Assembly (NCBI RefSeq): GCF_022953055.1
Contig: NZ_JALJEJ010000001.1
Span: forward strand, 788,217 to 852,216
Length of the DNA stretch: 64,000 bases
Source of the DNA: Mucilaginibacter straminoryzae
GTDB lineage: Bacteria > Bacteroidota > Bacteroidia > Sphingobacteriales > Sphingobacteriaceae
Direction: 5' to 3'
In this document: in pieces, positions 7,102 through 15,998 of the stretch
How the letters are laid out: every line of letters begins with the position of its first letter
How positions within the stretch are numbered: the stretch's first letter is position 1
Notes under the pieces: generated by a model
Seen by the model: the letters and a program-made list of their open reading frames with translations, nothing else
Told to the model about the DNA's origin: nothing
Database searches by the model: none
Position numbers and translations under genes: made by a program

Positions 7102-8250
7102 TTACAAATTGCCCCTTAGTTCCTGCTCGCGTTCTATGGCTTCAAACAAGGCTTTAAAGTTACCAGCGCCAAAAGAACGTGCGCCTTTACGCTGGATGAT
7201 CTCGAAAAACACAGTTGGGCGGTCTTCTACCGGTTTGGTGAAGATCTGCAGCAGGTAGCCCTCATCGTCCCGGTCGACTAAGATTCCCAGTTGCTTTAAC
7301 GGCTCCAGGTCTTCGTCGATGTGGCCTACCCGGCTTAGCAAATCGTCATAGTAAGTATTAGGAACGGTTAAAAATTCCACCCCACGATTCTTTAGCGCTG
7401 TTACCGTTTCCACAATATGGTCTGTAGCAAGTGCCAGGTGCTGTACGCCCTCGCCCTCATAAAATTCAAGATATTCCTCTATCTGTGATTTCTTTTTACC
7501 CTCTGCCGGCTCATTAATCGGGAACTTTACATACCCGTTGCCGTTGCTCATCACCTTGCTCATCAGGGCAGAATATTCTGTCGAGATCATCTTATCGTCA
7601 AAGGTCAGGATGTTACGGAAGCCCATCACTTCCTCATAAAAATTCACCCATTGGTTCATCTTATGCCAGCCCACGTTACCCACGCAATGGTCTACATACA
7701 ACAAGCCGGTTGACTCCGGGCTATATTCCGGGTTCCATTTTTCATATCCGGGTAAGAAAATACCACTGTAGCTTTTTCTTTCTATGAATAAGTGTACCGT
7801 TTCGCCGTAGAGCTTAATTCCGCTCATGCATACCTCGCCATGCTCGTCGGTTAGCTTTTTAGGCTCCATAAACGGTTCGGCGCCTCTCTTGGTGGTTTGC
7901 TCAAAGGCATCGAAAGCATCGTCAACCCATAAGGCCAGTACTTTTACACCATCACCGTGTTTCTTGATATGCTCGGCGATGGGGTGGTCTGAGTGCAGGG
8001 GCGTAGTTAGCATAATTCTGATCTTGCCCTGCTGCAACACGTATGAAGCACGGTCGCGCACGCCGGTTTCTGGTCCGGCATAGGCCAGGCTTTGAAAACC
8101 AAAGGCCGACTTATAATAATGCGCCGCCTGTTTGGCGTTACCTACGTAGAATTCAACATAGTCCGTCCCGTTAAGCGGAAGGAAATCATACGATGCTGTT
8201 GCTAAATCTGCTGCTTCGTGAGAAGCTTTTGTATATTCTGAAATTTGCAT
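7102..8250 (-). CDS. hppD: 4-hydroxyphenylpyruvate dioxygenase
   Basis: This 382-residue iron(II) enzyme converts 4-hydroxyphenylpyruvate to homogentisate. The three iron ligands are visible: His188 (YVDHCVGNV), His271 (VQHLALATDHI) and Glu350 (VFFEIIQRKGARSFG). The C-terminal gating helix GAGNFKALFEAIE is intact. It lies 63 bases downstream of hmgA on the same strand, so the two enzymes for consecutive steps are probably co-transcribed, and a strong terminator follows. Cytoplasmic. Confidence 0.96.
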   Translation of the reverse strand: MQISEYTKASHEAADLATASYDFLPLNGTDYVEFYVGNAKQAAHYYKSAFGFQSLAYAGPETGVRDRASYVLQQGKIRIMLTTPLHSDHPIAEHIKKHGDGVKVLALWVDDAFDAFEQTTKRGAEPFMEPKKLTDEHGEVCMSGIKLYGETVHLFIERKSYSGIFLPGYEKWNPEYSPESTGLLYVDHCVGNVGWHKMNQWVNFYEEVMGFRNILTFDDKMISTEYSALMSKVMSNGNGYVKFPINEPAEGKKKSQIEEYLEFYEGEGVQHLALATDHIVETVTALKNRGVEFLTVPNTYYDDLLSRVGHIDEDLEPLKQLGILVDRDDEGYLLQIFTKPVEDRPTVFFEIIQRKGARSFGAGNFKALFEAIEREQELRGNL

Positions 8251-8313
8251 TTTTTTTCTCTTTAACGTTGTTGTAAATCGTTTGCTCCTCCCTTTCAGAG
8301 GTTAGGTGGGCTG

Positions 8314-9471
8314 CTACTCTGCCCAGCTTTTATAATAGTTAGGATCTTCAATCCGTATGGCGTCTTCAGTCAGCATCAACGGGCGGAAAGGGTCGATCAT
8401 CACGGCCAGTTCCTCTGTTTTTTCTTTACCGATAGACTTTTCTACCGCACCCGGGTGCGGGCCATGCGGGATGCCGCCGGGGTGAAGGGTAATTTGTCCA
8501 CGTACTACATTTTTGCGGCTCATGAAATCACCGTCCACGTAATAGAGCACCTCATCGCTGTCCACATTGCTATGGTTATAAGGAGCTGGGATGGCTTGCG
8601 GATGGTAGTCGTACTTGCGCGGTACAAAAGAGCAGATCACAAAATTGTGCCCTTCGAAGGTTTGATGCACAGGTGGCGGTTGATGTAACCTGCCGGTGAT
8701 CGGTTCAAAATCGTGGATGGATAAAGCCCAGGGATAATGCAGGCCGTCCCAGCCGATAAAATCGAACGGATGGGTGCCGTAAACATAGGGATAGATCAGG
8801 CCCTGCTTCTTAATCAGTACCTTAAAATCGCCATACTCATCGTGGGTTTCCAGGTCTTGCGGGCGTTTGATATCACGTTCGCAATAAGGCGAATGTTCCA
8901 TCAGCTGCCCAAACTGGTTACGGTACCGTTTAGGTGTACGTATCGGGCTGAAGCTTTCTACAATAAAGAGGCGGTTGTTTTCGCCGTTAAAATGCAGTTG
9001 GTAAATGGTCCCGCGCGGAATAATCAGGTAATCGCCATATTCGAACGGAATATTTCCAAAACCGGTCTTCAGGGTTCCGCTTCCTTCATGGATGAATACC
9101 ACCTCGTCTGCCTGGCTATTTTTGTAGAAATAGTCGGTCATTGATTTACGTGGCGAAGCCAGGGAAATATGCAGATCGCTGTTCACCAGTACGGGCTTAC
9201 GGCTTTGCAGGTAGTCGTCTTCAGGCTGAATGTTAAATCCAAGTAGGCTGGTATGTTTCAGGTGCTTTTCGCGGGCAATTTTGGGCTCTACACTATAAGG
9301 CTCACCAAGTTCCTTTACCAGGGTTGGTGGATGGCAGTGGTATACCAGCGAGTACATGCTCGAGAAGCCTTCGGTAGAAACCAGTTCTTCGGCATACAGG
9401 TTACCGTCCAGTTTACGAAAAACGGTATGACGCTTATGGGGTATTTTCCCCAGCGAATGATAAAAAGGCAT
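8314..9471 (-). CDS. hmgA: Homogentisate 1,2-dioxygenase
   Basis: The 385-residue cupin-fold enzyme opens the ring of homogentisate to maleylacetoacetate. It has HEGSGTLKTGFG, the cupin segment YGDYLIIPRGT, and the C-terminal metal region YNHSNVDSDEVLYYVDG and GIPHGPHPG. It is shorter than the roughly 430-445-residue proteobacterial and animal enzymes. It heads a likely two-gene operon with hppD and is divergent from the fumarylacetoacetase-family gene, with a 16-base palindrome in the shared control region. Confidence 0.94.
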   Translation of the reverse strand: MPFYHSLGKIPHKRHTVFRKLDGNLYAEELVSTEGFSSMYSLVYHCHPPTLVKELGEPYSVEPKIAREKHLKHTSLLGFNIQPEDDYLQSRKPVLVNSDLHISLASPRKSMTDYFYKNSQADEVVFIHEGSGTLKTGFGNIPFEYGDYLIIPRGTIYQLHFNGENNRLFIVESFSPIRTPKRYRNQFGQLMEHSPYCERDIKRPQDLETHDEYGDFKVLIKKQGLIYPYVYGTHPFDFIGWDGLHYPWALSIHDFEPITGRLHQPPPVHQTFEGHNFVICSFVPRKYDYHPQAIPAPYNHSNVDSDEVLYYVDGDFMSRKNVVRGQITLHPGGIPHGPHPGAVEKSIGKEKTEELAVMIDPFRPLMLTEDAIRIEDPNYYKSWAE

Positions 9472-9701
9472 AAATAATTACTGTTGACTTAGTAAAAACA
9501 GATTGATTTTGCTAAAAGAAAACGGCACAGAATTGCCGGATGGATCAACAGGTTACCGAATACTGGGCAAATACAATTTTAGAGAGCATAGCATACCGGA
9601 TACCAGCGGCGATTGCCCTGGCCAGTAAACTTTGCGTTTGATATGAAACCTTTAGGTGGCTCATGTTATAATTGATTCACGAAATTAAGTTTTCGCAAAT
9701 C

Positions 9702-9717
9702 ATTATGCAAGCATAAT
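9702..9717. promoter_or_regulatory. Candidate operator palindrome in the hmgA / hydrolase divergent region
   Basis: ATTATGC-AA-GCATAAT is a perfect seven-base inverted repeat with a two-base spacer, 21 bases before the -7 box at 9739. It would overlap the -33 region of the rightward promoter. The rest of the 9472-9769 gap shows no reading frame or RNA gene. Confidence 0.5.
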
Positions 9718-9738
9718 ATCAAAAGTTGGGAAATTGTT

Positions 9739-9746
9739 TAGTTTTG
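9739..9746 (+). promoter_or_regulatory. -7 promoter element TAGTTTTG
   Basis: TAGTTTTG matches TANNTTTG and lies 23 bases before the hydrolase ATG at 9770. The expected -33 position falls at the end of the ATTATGC palindrome. Confidence 0.5.
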
Positions 9747-9769
9747 ACCACCAATTATACGGCGATAAT

Positions 9770-10768
9770 ATGAAACTGGTATCCTACAAAACCGAGGATC
9801 GCGAGCATCTGGGCATTTTTGCTAACGGTCATATCTACAACATCAACTCATTCAACAAGGCGCTGCCTGATAACATGAACGACTTTCTTTGGGGAGGCGA
9901 TGAACTGATGGAACGCGCATTGCGCATTAATGAAGACTTGTTGAACGGTAAAATAGAAGGTAAGGAAGAGCCTTTTTACGAGTTGCTTGCACCCGTGCCT
10001 CACCCCACTTCGTGCCGTGATGGCTATGCCTTTCGCCAGCATGTAGAGGCGGCCCGGCGTAACCGTAAGGTGCCGATGATCCCCGAGTTTGATCAATACC
10101 CTATTTTTTATTTCACCAATCACAACGCTGTGCAAGGACCTGGTGAGGTGGAGTGTATGCCAGACCATTTTCAGAAACTGGATTTTGAACTGGAAGTTGC
10201 CGTGGTGCTTAACAAAAAGGGCCGCAACATCCGCGCGGCAGAGGCCGATAGTTTTATAGCCGGATACATGGTAATGAACGACATGAGCGCACGTACCCTG
10301 CAGATGGAGGAAATGCTGCTGAACCTTGGCCCGGCCAAGGGGAAGGATTTTTCAACCGTAATAGGTCCGTGGCTGGTTACTCCCGATGAATTAGCACCTT
10401 ACAAAACAGCTTGTAAGCCCGGCCATACCGGTAACACGTATAACCTGCAAATGAAATGCAGTGTTAACGGCAAACAGGTTTCCAGCGGTAATATGGCGGA
10501 TATGGACTGGACGTTTGCCGAAATTATTGAACGTTGCGCTTACGGCTGCGACGTGCTTCCCGGCGATGTAATTGGTTCTGGGACAGTAGGCACCGGTTGC
10601 TTCCTGGAACTAAATGGCACCGGCCTGCTGAACAATCCCGACTATCAACCACAATGGCTACAACCCGGCGACCTGGTAGAGATGGAAATTACAGGTTTAG
10701 GTGTGCTTAGTAATGTGATCACCAAAGCAGATACTGATTTTTCAATTTTGAGATTGAAGAAACTGTAG
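9770..10768 (+). CDS. Fumarylacetoacetate hydrolase family protein
   Basis: From the ATG at 9770 the protein has 332 residues. It has FAH-fold motifs DFELEVAVVLNKKGRN, the segment GYMVMNDMSARTLQ, AKGKDFSTVIGPWLVT, and a C-terminal GSGTVGTGC with PGDLVEMEITGLG. In this family the acidic residues bind a divalent metal. Divergence from hmgA/hppD argues that it cleaves fumarylacetoacetate (or maleylacetoacetate) to close the tyrosine pathway. The sequence is of the broad FAH superfamily type rather than the long eukaryote-type FahA, so the substrate is inferred. An in-frame TTG at 9734 is upstream of the promoter box and was rejected as start. Confidence 0.88.
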   Translation: MKLVSYKTEDREHLGIFANGHIYNINSFNKALPDNMNDFLWGGDELMERALRINEDLLNGKIEGKEEPFYELLAPVPHPTSCRDGYAFRQHVEAARRNRKVPMIPEFDQYPIFYFTNHNAVQGPGEVECMPDHFQKLDFELEVAVVLNKKGRNIRAAEADSFIAGYMVMNDMSARTLQMEEMLLNLGPAKGKDFSTVIGPWLVTPDELAPYKTACKPGHTGNTYNLQMKCSVNGKQVSSGNMADMDWTFAEIIERCAYGCDVLPGDVIGSGTVGTGCFLELNGTGLLNNPDYQPQWLQPGDLVEMEITGLGVLSNVITKADTDFSILRLKKL

Positions 10769-10778
10769 CGTAACCACG

Positions 10779-10866
10779 ATTCTGTCATCCGAGAGAAACG
10801 AGGAATCTTCTTCTGCAAGACAAGCCGAGAAGATTCTTCTCCGTCAGCCGACGGATCAGAATGACA
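10779..10866. repeat. Palindromic repeat bounded by TTCTGTCATCCG / CGGATCAGAATGACA
   Basis: The ends are imperfect inverted copies and the middle has GAGGAATCTTCTTCTGC against GAGAAGATTCTTCTC. It belongs to the ATGACA-ended palindromes also seen at 14775 and 30329. Confidence 0.7.
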
Positions 10867-10950
10867 AGAATGGAACAAACGTGAAATGCCGGAGCAGCCC
10901 TGCGACGAGTTCAGGGCGACACGGTTATTATCTCATACCGAAGAACCCCA

Positions 10951-11847
10951 ATGTTAACCATCGATATCACCAAACTCACCACCATAGAACTGCAGAACTA
11001 CCTGCAATATGCCGTAGCGCCGCGGCCTATCTGCCTGGCTTCTACCATTGATGCAGAAGGTAATGTTAATTTAAGCCCGTTCAGTTTTTTTAATCTGTTC
11101 AGTACCAATCCGCCGGTTTGCATTTTCTCACCGTCGCGCAGGGCCAGGGATGGGTCTACCAAGCACTCGCTGAAAAATATCCTCGAAGTGCCTGAATGCG
11201 TGATCAACATCGTGCATTACGAGATGGTTCACCAGCAATCGCTTTCGAGTGTGGAATATCCGAAAGGCACAAACGAATTTATCAAATCAGGTTTTATGGC
11301 AGTCCCCTCACAAATGGTAAAGCCGCCGCGGGTGGCAGAATCTTTCGTGCAGATGGAGTGTGTGGTAACGCAGGTAATTTCCTTGGGCGACAAGCCCGGT
11401 GCGGGCAACCTGGTACTGGCCGAAATAAAGCTGATGCACATTGCAGAACAGGTGCTGGATGCGGAAGGTAAAATAGACCAGCAAAAAATGGATCACGTGG
11501 CACGCCTGGGTGGCGACTGGTATTGCCGCGTTGCACCCGAAAACCTGTTTAAAGTACCTAAACCCAACAGGAACATCGGCATGGGGGTTGACGCTTTGCC
11601 CTATGCCATCCGTAATTCTAAGATACTCACCGGGAATAACCTGGGACAGTTAGGTAATCTGGAGCAATTGCCGGACGATGCTGCGATAGCAGTGTATGCC
11701 CAAAGGCCGGAAATTAAAGAAATAATGGACGCTACCATTGGCGATAGCACCACCCGTGAATTACAACTGCATCTGAGGGCTAAACAATTGCTTGAAGAAG
11801 ATCAGGTAGAAGAAGCTTTATTAACGCTGATGGCGGACATGATCTGA
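10951..11847 (+). CDS. Flavin reductase family protein (FMN-binding split barrel)
   Basis: The 298-residue protein has an FMN-binding split barrel in its first 200 residues: YAVAPRPICLASTIDAEGN, NLSPFSFFNLFSTNPP and CVINIV, typical of flavin reductase/nitrilotriacetate monooxygenase component B-like proteins. A C-terminal helical extension of about 90 residues follows. It lies downstream of the fumarylacetoacetase-family gene on the same strand, separated by a palindromic repeat, so co-transcription is uncertain. A supporting role in aromatic catabolism is inferred from position. Confidence 0.88.
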   Translation: MLTIDITKLTTIELQNYLQYAVAPRPICLASTIDAEGNVNLSPFSFFNLFSTNPPVCIFSPSRRARDGSTKHSLKNILEVPECVINIVHYEMVHQQSLSSVEYPKGTNEFIKSGFMAVPSQMVKPPRVAESFVQMECVVTQVISLGDKPGAGNLVLAEIKLMHIAEQVLDAEGKIDQQKMDHVARLGGDWYCRVAPENLFKVPKPNRNIGMGVDALPYAIRNSKILTGNNLGQLGNLEQLPDDAAIAVYAQRPEIKEIMDATIGDSTTRELQLHLRAKQLLEEDQVEEALLTLMADMI

Positions 11848-11858
11848 TTGGGTTAAAT

Positions 11859-11929
11859 CCCTCCCTCGGGAGGGTTAGGGAGGGGTCATTATCTAGGTAA
11901 CCCCTTCCTACTCCTTCCCCAAGGAAGGA
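11859..11929. repeat. C/G-run inverted repeat (CCCTCCCTCGGGAGGG type)
   Basis: CCCTCCCTCGGGAGGGTTAG is followed by GGGAGGGGTC and then AACCCCTTCCTACTCCTTCC, forming nested inverted copies. A related short form lies at 61588-61618. It follows the flavin reductase stop and could act as a transcription end. The rest of the gap to 12045 holds nothing I recognise. Confidence 0.6.
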
Positions 11930-12044
11930 ATCGCACATCCCAATTCTTTTTTGGATTCGCTTAGCGCATCAAATACCTTCTCTTTTTTCACCGCCGCTTC
12001 TCTGCCATTCACCGAGTTTTTACCTCATACAGCCAGTTAACAAT

Positions 12045-12074
12045 TTGCGATTGTAAAAGCTTACATTAGTTTTG
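12045..12074 (+). promoter_or_regulatory. Promoter TTG-N19-TAGTTTTG for the LiaF-like/LytS/LytR operon
   Basis: A -33 TTG at 12045-12047 and a -7 TAGTTTTG at 12067-12074 are 19 bases apart, ideal for Bacteroidota. The start codon follows 33 bases later. Confidence 0.65.
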
Positions 12075-12106
12075 AATCAGATTTTAATTCCAATTCGACA
12101 GACAAC

Positions 12107-12928
12107 ATGAGCAATAACAATATATATAATGCTAACGCTGGCAAAGGCAAGATCTTCGTCGGTATGATATTACTGCTTATCGGTGGTGTATTACTTTTAC
12201 AGCAGTTCACTTATTTCATTATTCCATGGTGGTTGTGGCGCTGGCCAACCTGGCTTATTTTGATCGGCCTTTACAGCGGTGCAAAGAATAATTTTCGTAG
12301 CCTTGGATGGCTGATCATGGTGGCCATTGGCGGTATCTTCCTCTTTGATGATATTTTCCCCGGAATTCATTTCAGGAACCTGGTTTGGCCAGCTGTACTA
12401 ATCCTGGTTGGTTTTTGGCTAATTACAGGCCGCCACAAAACAACCGGTTGCCTGAATATAAAAAGTCGTCGACGTAAACCTTGGGAAGCTGATTATGTAG
12501 TTAAACCGGAAGTTACTTCACCCGACGGAACTACCTCTACTGAAGAACCTGTTACGGGTGATCCGTTCGATACTAAATATGCTTACGGCGACGATTATGT
12601 AAACACCACCTCTGTTTTCGGCAGTGTTAATAAAATGATCCTGTCTAAAGATTTTAAGGGCGGTACTGTAGTGAACGTTTTCGGCGGTACAGAACTCAAC
12701 TTTACCCAGGCAGATATCAAGGGCAAAGTATATATAGATGTTACACAGCTTTTCGGCGGGATTAAATTATTCGTACCCCCGCATTGGCAGGTTACTTCAG
12801 ATATCGCTGCGATTTTTGCCGGCATAGATGATAAAAGGCGCAACACGACCATCCCGCTTGACCCTGATAAAGTGCTGGTACTTACCGGAACATCCATTTT
12901 CGCAGGTATCGAGATCAGAAGCTTTTAA
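12107..12928 (+). CDS. LiaF-like membrane protein (DUF5668 N-terminal domain, cell-wall-stress type C-terminal domain)
   Basis: This 273-residue protein has four hydrophobic segments in residues about 15-107, each ending in short turns with tryptophans. A soluble C-terminal beta domain (about 180-273) has repeated FGG and IFAGI turns of the LiaF/DUF2154 type. In Firmicutes LiaF inhibits a cell-envelope-stress two-component system. Here it directly precedes a LytS-type kinase and LytR-type regulator, so a similar sensor-control role is plausible but unproven. Confidence 0.82.
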   Translation: MSNNNIYNANAGKGKIFVGMILLLIGGVLLLQQFTYFIIPWWLWRWPTWLILIGLYSGAKNNFRSLGWLIMVAIGGIFLFDDIFPGIHFRNLVWPAVLILVGFWLITGRHKTTGCLNIKSRRRKPWEADYVVKPEVTSPDGTTSTEEPVTGDPFDTKYAYGDDYVNTTSVFGSVNKMILSKDFKGGTVVNVFGGTELNFTQADIKGKVYIDVTQLFGGIKLFVPPHWQVTSDIAAIFAGIDDKRRNTTIPLDPDKVLVLTGTSIFAGIEIRSF

Positions 12929-12948
12929 ACCATCAAAAACTTATCACT

Positions 12949-13983
12949 TTGGCTGCTCCTATTTCAACCTTTGTAAACCTTAGATGGGCATTTGCCGCGG
13001 GCGGTGTGGTATGGACCGCCCTGCAGGTTTATATTATCCAGAGCTTTGGCTTTAGCTGGGCGGTTGCGCTTACCGATGGTATCATCAGTTCGGTTGCCCT
13101 GGGTGCAGCCTGTTGGCTGATAGATAACACCCTGCGTTTTTATCAGCCATCCCAAAATAGTTACCTTAACTTACTGATATGGTGTGGGTTATTGGCCGGG
13201 CTTTGCCTGGCCATCAGCCGTTTTGCATTGCCGCAGATTATCACCGATGCTGAATATTATGGCTTCGTGGTAAAATCAATGGTGATCCGTTATTTTACCG
13301 ATTTTCTTGCCATTGGCTGGATGGCCATGATCAGTTTGGTATGGTACGCGCAGCAGGATCATAAGGAAAATGAGAAACGTAAAGCCGAAGCAGAGAAACT
13401 GGCGAAAGAAGCCGAACTGTTTAATCTACGCCAGCAATTGCAACCGCACTTTTTATTCAATAGCCTCAATTCCATCAATGCCCTGATCGGCTTTAAACCC
13501 GAAGAGGCGCGTAAGATGGTTCAGCAGTTATCTGATTTCCTCCGGGGTACGTTGAAGAAAGACGACCAGCAGTTAACCTCGCTTTCAGACGAGTTACAGC
13601 ACCTGCAATTATACCTGGATATTGAAAAAGTAAGGTTCGGCCATCGGCTGCAGACAGAGATCAGTTGCGACGGCGAATGCGGCAAGGCCTTGCTTCCGCC
13701 GTTGCTCTTACAACCGGTTGTGGAAAATGCTATTAAGTTTGGCTTGTATGATACTACCGGCAGCGTTACAGTAAGTATCCGTGGCGAAATGGATGATAAC
13801 TACCTGGTAATCATTGTGCAGAACCCTTATGACCCGCAAACGGCCAAACCGCGCCAGGGAACGGGTTTCGGCCTGAGCGGCATGAAACGCCGCTTGCATT
13901 TAATTTATACCCGTAATGACCTGGTGGAAACTTTTGTAAATGATGATATATTTACCACCATTATAAAAATTCCGCAGGTATGA
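12949..13983 (+). CDS. LytS-family sensor histidine kinase
   Basis: The protein has 344 residues. Residues 10-132 form about four membrane segments. A charged coiled-coil linker (138-158) leads to the His_kinase domain with the phosphorylated His167 in LQPHFLFNSLNSINAL. The ATP-binding part has PLLLQPVVENAIKFG and GFGLSGMKRRL. The only start before the first membrane segment is TTG at 12949, because the next in-frame ATG lies within the fourth segment. The stop overlaps the next gene's ATG by four bases, indicating translational coupling with the response regulator. Confidence 0.9.
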   Translation: MAAPISTFVNLRWAFAAGGVVWTALQVYIIQSFGFSWAVALTDGIISSVALGAACWLIDNTLRFYQPSQNSYLNLLIWCGLLAGLCLAISRFALPQIITDAEYYGFVVKSMVIRYFTDFLAIGWMAMISLVWYAQQDHKENEKRKAEAEKLAKEAELFNLRQQLQPHFLFNSLNSINALIGFKPEEARKMVQQLSDFLRGTLKKDDQQLTSLSDELQHLQLYLDIEKVRFGHRLQTEISCDGECGKALLPPLLLQPVVENAIKFGLYDTTGSVTVSIRGEMDDNYLVIIVQNPYDPQTAKPRQGTGFGLSGMKRRLHLIYTRNDLVETFVNDDIFTTIIKIPQV

Positions 13984-14732
13984 GAAGAGCTTTACTGATA
14001 GATGATGAACCACTGGCCCGTATGGTAGTACTGGAATATCTTCAGCATTATAAAACCGATATTGAAGTAATACAGGAATGCGGCGATGGTTTTGAAGGGA
14101 TGAAAGCTATACAACAGCATCAACCTGATTTAATATTTCTGGATGTGCAAATGCCGAAGATCAACGGTTTTGAAATGCTGGAACTGCTGGAACAACCACC
14201 TGCCGTGATTTTTACCACAGCCTTCGACGAATATGCCCTGAAAGCCTTTGAAGCTCATGCGATAGATTACCTGCTAAAACCTTTTAGCAAAGACCGTTTT
14301 GATAAAGCGATAGAAAAATACCTGGCGCAAGCAGGCGCCAATCCTCAGCAGCAGCAAAAGCAAACCGAAAACCTCTTGGAAAGCATGGCACAGTCGCCAA
14401 TGCAGCACGATCGTATTGTGGTGAAAACGGGAACAAAAGTGAAAATTATCCCTGTTAACGATGTAATCTTCCTGGAAGCGGATGACGATTATGTGAATAT
14501 CCACACCGCAGAAGGCGCATATCTGAAAAACAAGACCATGAGCTTTTTTGAAAAAATGCTCGACCCGAGACAATTCGTGCGCGTACACCGTTCGTTTATT
14601 GTCAGCATAGACCAGATCACTCGCATAGATCCTTACGAAAAAGACTCGCACGTGGCTATCCTGAAGTCCGGCGACAGGGTGCCCGTAAGCAAAACAGGAT
14701 ATGTGAAATTAAAGCAGGTATTGGGGATATAA
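13980..14732 (+). CDS. LytTR-family response regulator
   Basis: The 250-residue regulator has a receiver domain with the acidic pair in LLIDDEP, the phosphorylated Asp55 in LIFLDVQMP and the conserved Lys in YLLKPFSK. A C-terminal LytTR DNA-binding domain (about 140-250) has DVIFLEADDDYVNIHT and FVRVHRSFIVSID. It overlaps the kinase gene by four bases and is the obvious partner of that kinase. Glutamine-rich linker residues 115-125 separate the domains. Confidence 0.95.
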   Translation: MRRALLIDDEPLARMVVLEYLQHYKTDIEVIQECGDGFEGMKAIQQHQPDLIFLDVQMPKINGFEMLELLEQPPAVIFTTAFDEYALKAFEAHAIDYLLKPFSKDRFDKAIEKYLAQAGANPQQQQKQTENLLESMAQSPMQHDRIVVKTGTKVKIIPVNDVIFLEADDDYVNIHTAEGAYLKNKTMSFFEKMLDPRQFVRVHRSFIVSIDQITRIDPYEKDSHVAILKSGDRVPVSKTGYVKLKQVLGI

Positions 14733-14774
14733 GATGATTTCGAAATTCGGTCTATAGATTTTGAAATTCGAAAA

Positions 14775-14853
14775 GATCGTCATTCTGGTCCGTCTGCTGA
14801 CGGGGAAGAATCTGCAAACTGCGCAAACCTTCATCACATCCAGAATGACGATC
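14775..14853. repeat. Palindromic repeat bounded by GATCGTCATTCTGG / CCAGAATGACGATC
   Basis: The 14-base ends are exact reverse complements and enclose CCGTCTGCTGACGGGG. A second short inverted pair, TTTCGAAATTC and GAAATTCGAAA, lies just before it. It fills the gap between the converging lytR and manA ends and may help terminate both. Confidence 0.78.
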
Positions 14854-14862
14854 ATAAAAATG

Positions 14863-15843
14863 TTACTCTATATAACTTTCCAGGATCTTAAATCCACCGG
14901 TAGTTTCTAAAGAAACATGGTTGATGGTTTTCGGGATCAGGATAGAATCGCCCATTTTCACTTCCAGTTCACCGCCTTCGAATTTCAAAGTGTAAGCACC
15001 ATCCACACAAACGTGAATCACGAATGAATCCAGATTGCTATAGTCTTTAGCAGTGCTTTCGGTGAAATCTAAAATATTGGTCGTAAAGTACGGGCAGCTT
15101 ACCACATGTACGCTTTCGTTCTTTTTCGGCTCGTATTTGGTTTTATACTCGTCGTAGTGTTTGTAATCGATGGCGGCTAAAGCCTCTTCGGTATGCAGCT
15201 CGCGTTTCTGGCCTTTATCGTCCACACGGTCAAAGTCGTAAATACGGTAAGTAATGTCTGAAGTCTGCTGGATTTCGGCAATCAGCAAGCCTTTACCAAT
15301 AGTATGCACACGGCCGGCAGGCAAAAAGAATACGTCGCCCGCTTGTACGTCTTCGCGGTTCAGGATGTCTGTTAAACGCCCGCTATTCAGTTTTTCAAGG
15401 TAGGTCTGTTCGTTTACTTCCTGGTTAAAGCCGGATATCAGGGTAGAACCCGGGTCAGCTTCGATCACGTACCACATCTCGGTTTTACCAAAAGAGTTGT
15501 GACGTTTTTTCGCCAGCTCGTCATTAGGGTGTACTTGGATAGAAAGGTCGTCATTGGCATCGATAAATTTTACCAGTAATGGGAAGGTATTGCCGAAGTG
15601 CTTGTAAACTTTATCGCCCACCAGTTGGCCCTGGTATTGTTCCAGCAAATTGGCTAACGACTGGCCTTCCAATTCGCCGTTGGCTACTACAGAAACATCG
15701 CTTTTAACGCCGGATATCTCCCAGGTTTCGCCGCAGTTTGGCAGGCTGCCAAAATCTTTATGAAGATACGTGCGGATTTTTTGCCCGCCCCAGATCTTGT
15801 CTTTATAAATGGTTTTGAATTTTAAGGGATAGAGTGTTTGCAT
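14863..15843 (-). CDS. manA: Mannose-6-phosphate isomerase, class I
   Basis: This 326-residue cupin enzyme interconverts mannose 6-phosphate and fructose 6-phosphate. Zinc-site motifs are SIQVHPNDELA and KTEMWYVIEADPGS, with the third region FFLPAGRVHTIGKG. The length matches the short bacterial type I form. It supplies GDP-mannose precursors for surface sugars, and other nucleotide-sugar genes (galE, rfbB) lie 27 kb away. A TATATTTG box is found 22 bases upstream on the same strand. Confidence 0.94.
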   Translation of the reverse strand: MQTLYPLKFKTIYKDKIWGGQKIRTYLHKDFGSLPNCGETWEISGVKSDVSVVANGELEGQSLANLLEQYQGQLVGDKVYKHFGNTFPLLVKFIDANDDLSIQVHPNDELAKKRHNSFGKTEMWYVIEADPGSTLISGFNQEVNEQTYLEKLNSGRLTDILNREDVQAGDVFFLPAGRVHTIGKGLLIAEIQQTSDITYRIYDFDRVDDKGQKRELHTEEALAAIDYKHYDEYKTKYEPKKNESVHVVSCPYFTTNILDFTESTAKDYSNLDSFVIHVCVDGAYTLKFEGGELEVKMGDSILIPKTINHVSLETTGGFKILESYIE

Positions 15844-15865
15844 GGTATGGCGTTAATGATTGCGG

Positions 15866-15873
15866 CAAATATA
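15866..15873 (-). promoter_or_regulatory. -7 promoter element TATATTTG for manA
   Basis: The reverse strand reads TATATTTG 22 bases before the manA ATG, matching TANNTTTG. Confidence 0.5.
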
Positions 15874-15998
15874 AGTAATAAGGTAATTGGCAGTTGTTTC
15901 AAGTTGATATCAGCACCTTAAAAAGTATATTATTTAAATATGAAGTGCCTTTATTGATGATAAAAAAACAATATTTTAGAACACCTAATTTAAATACA

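Noticed and set aside
9472..9769. tRNA or small RNA gene in the divergent gap
   Set aside because: No cloverleaf or terminator was found. Only the palindrome and the -7 box are supportable.
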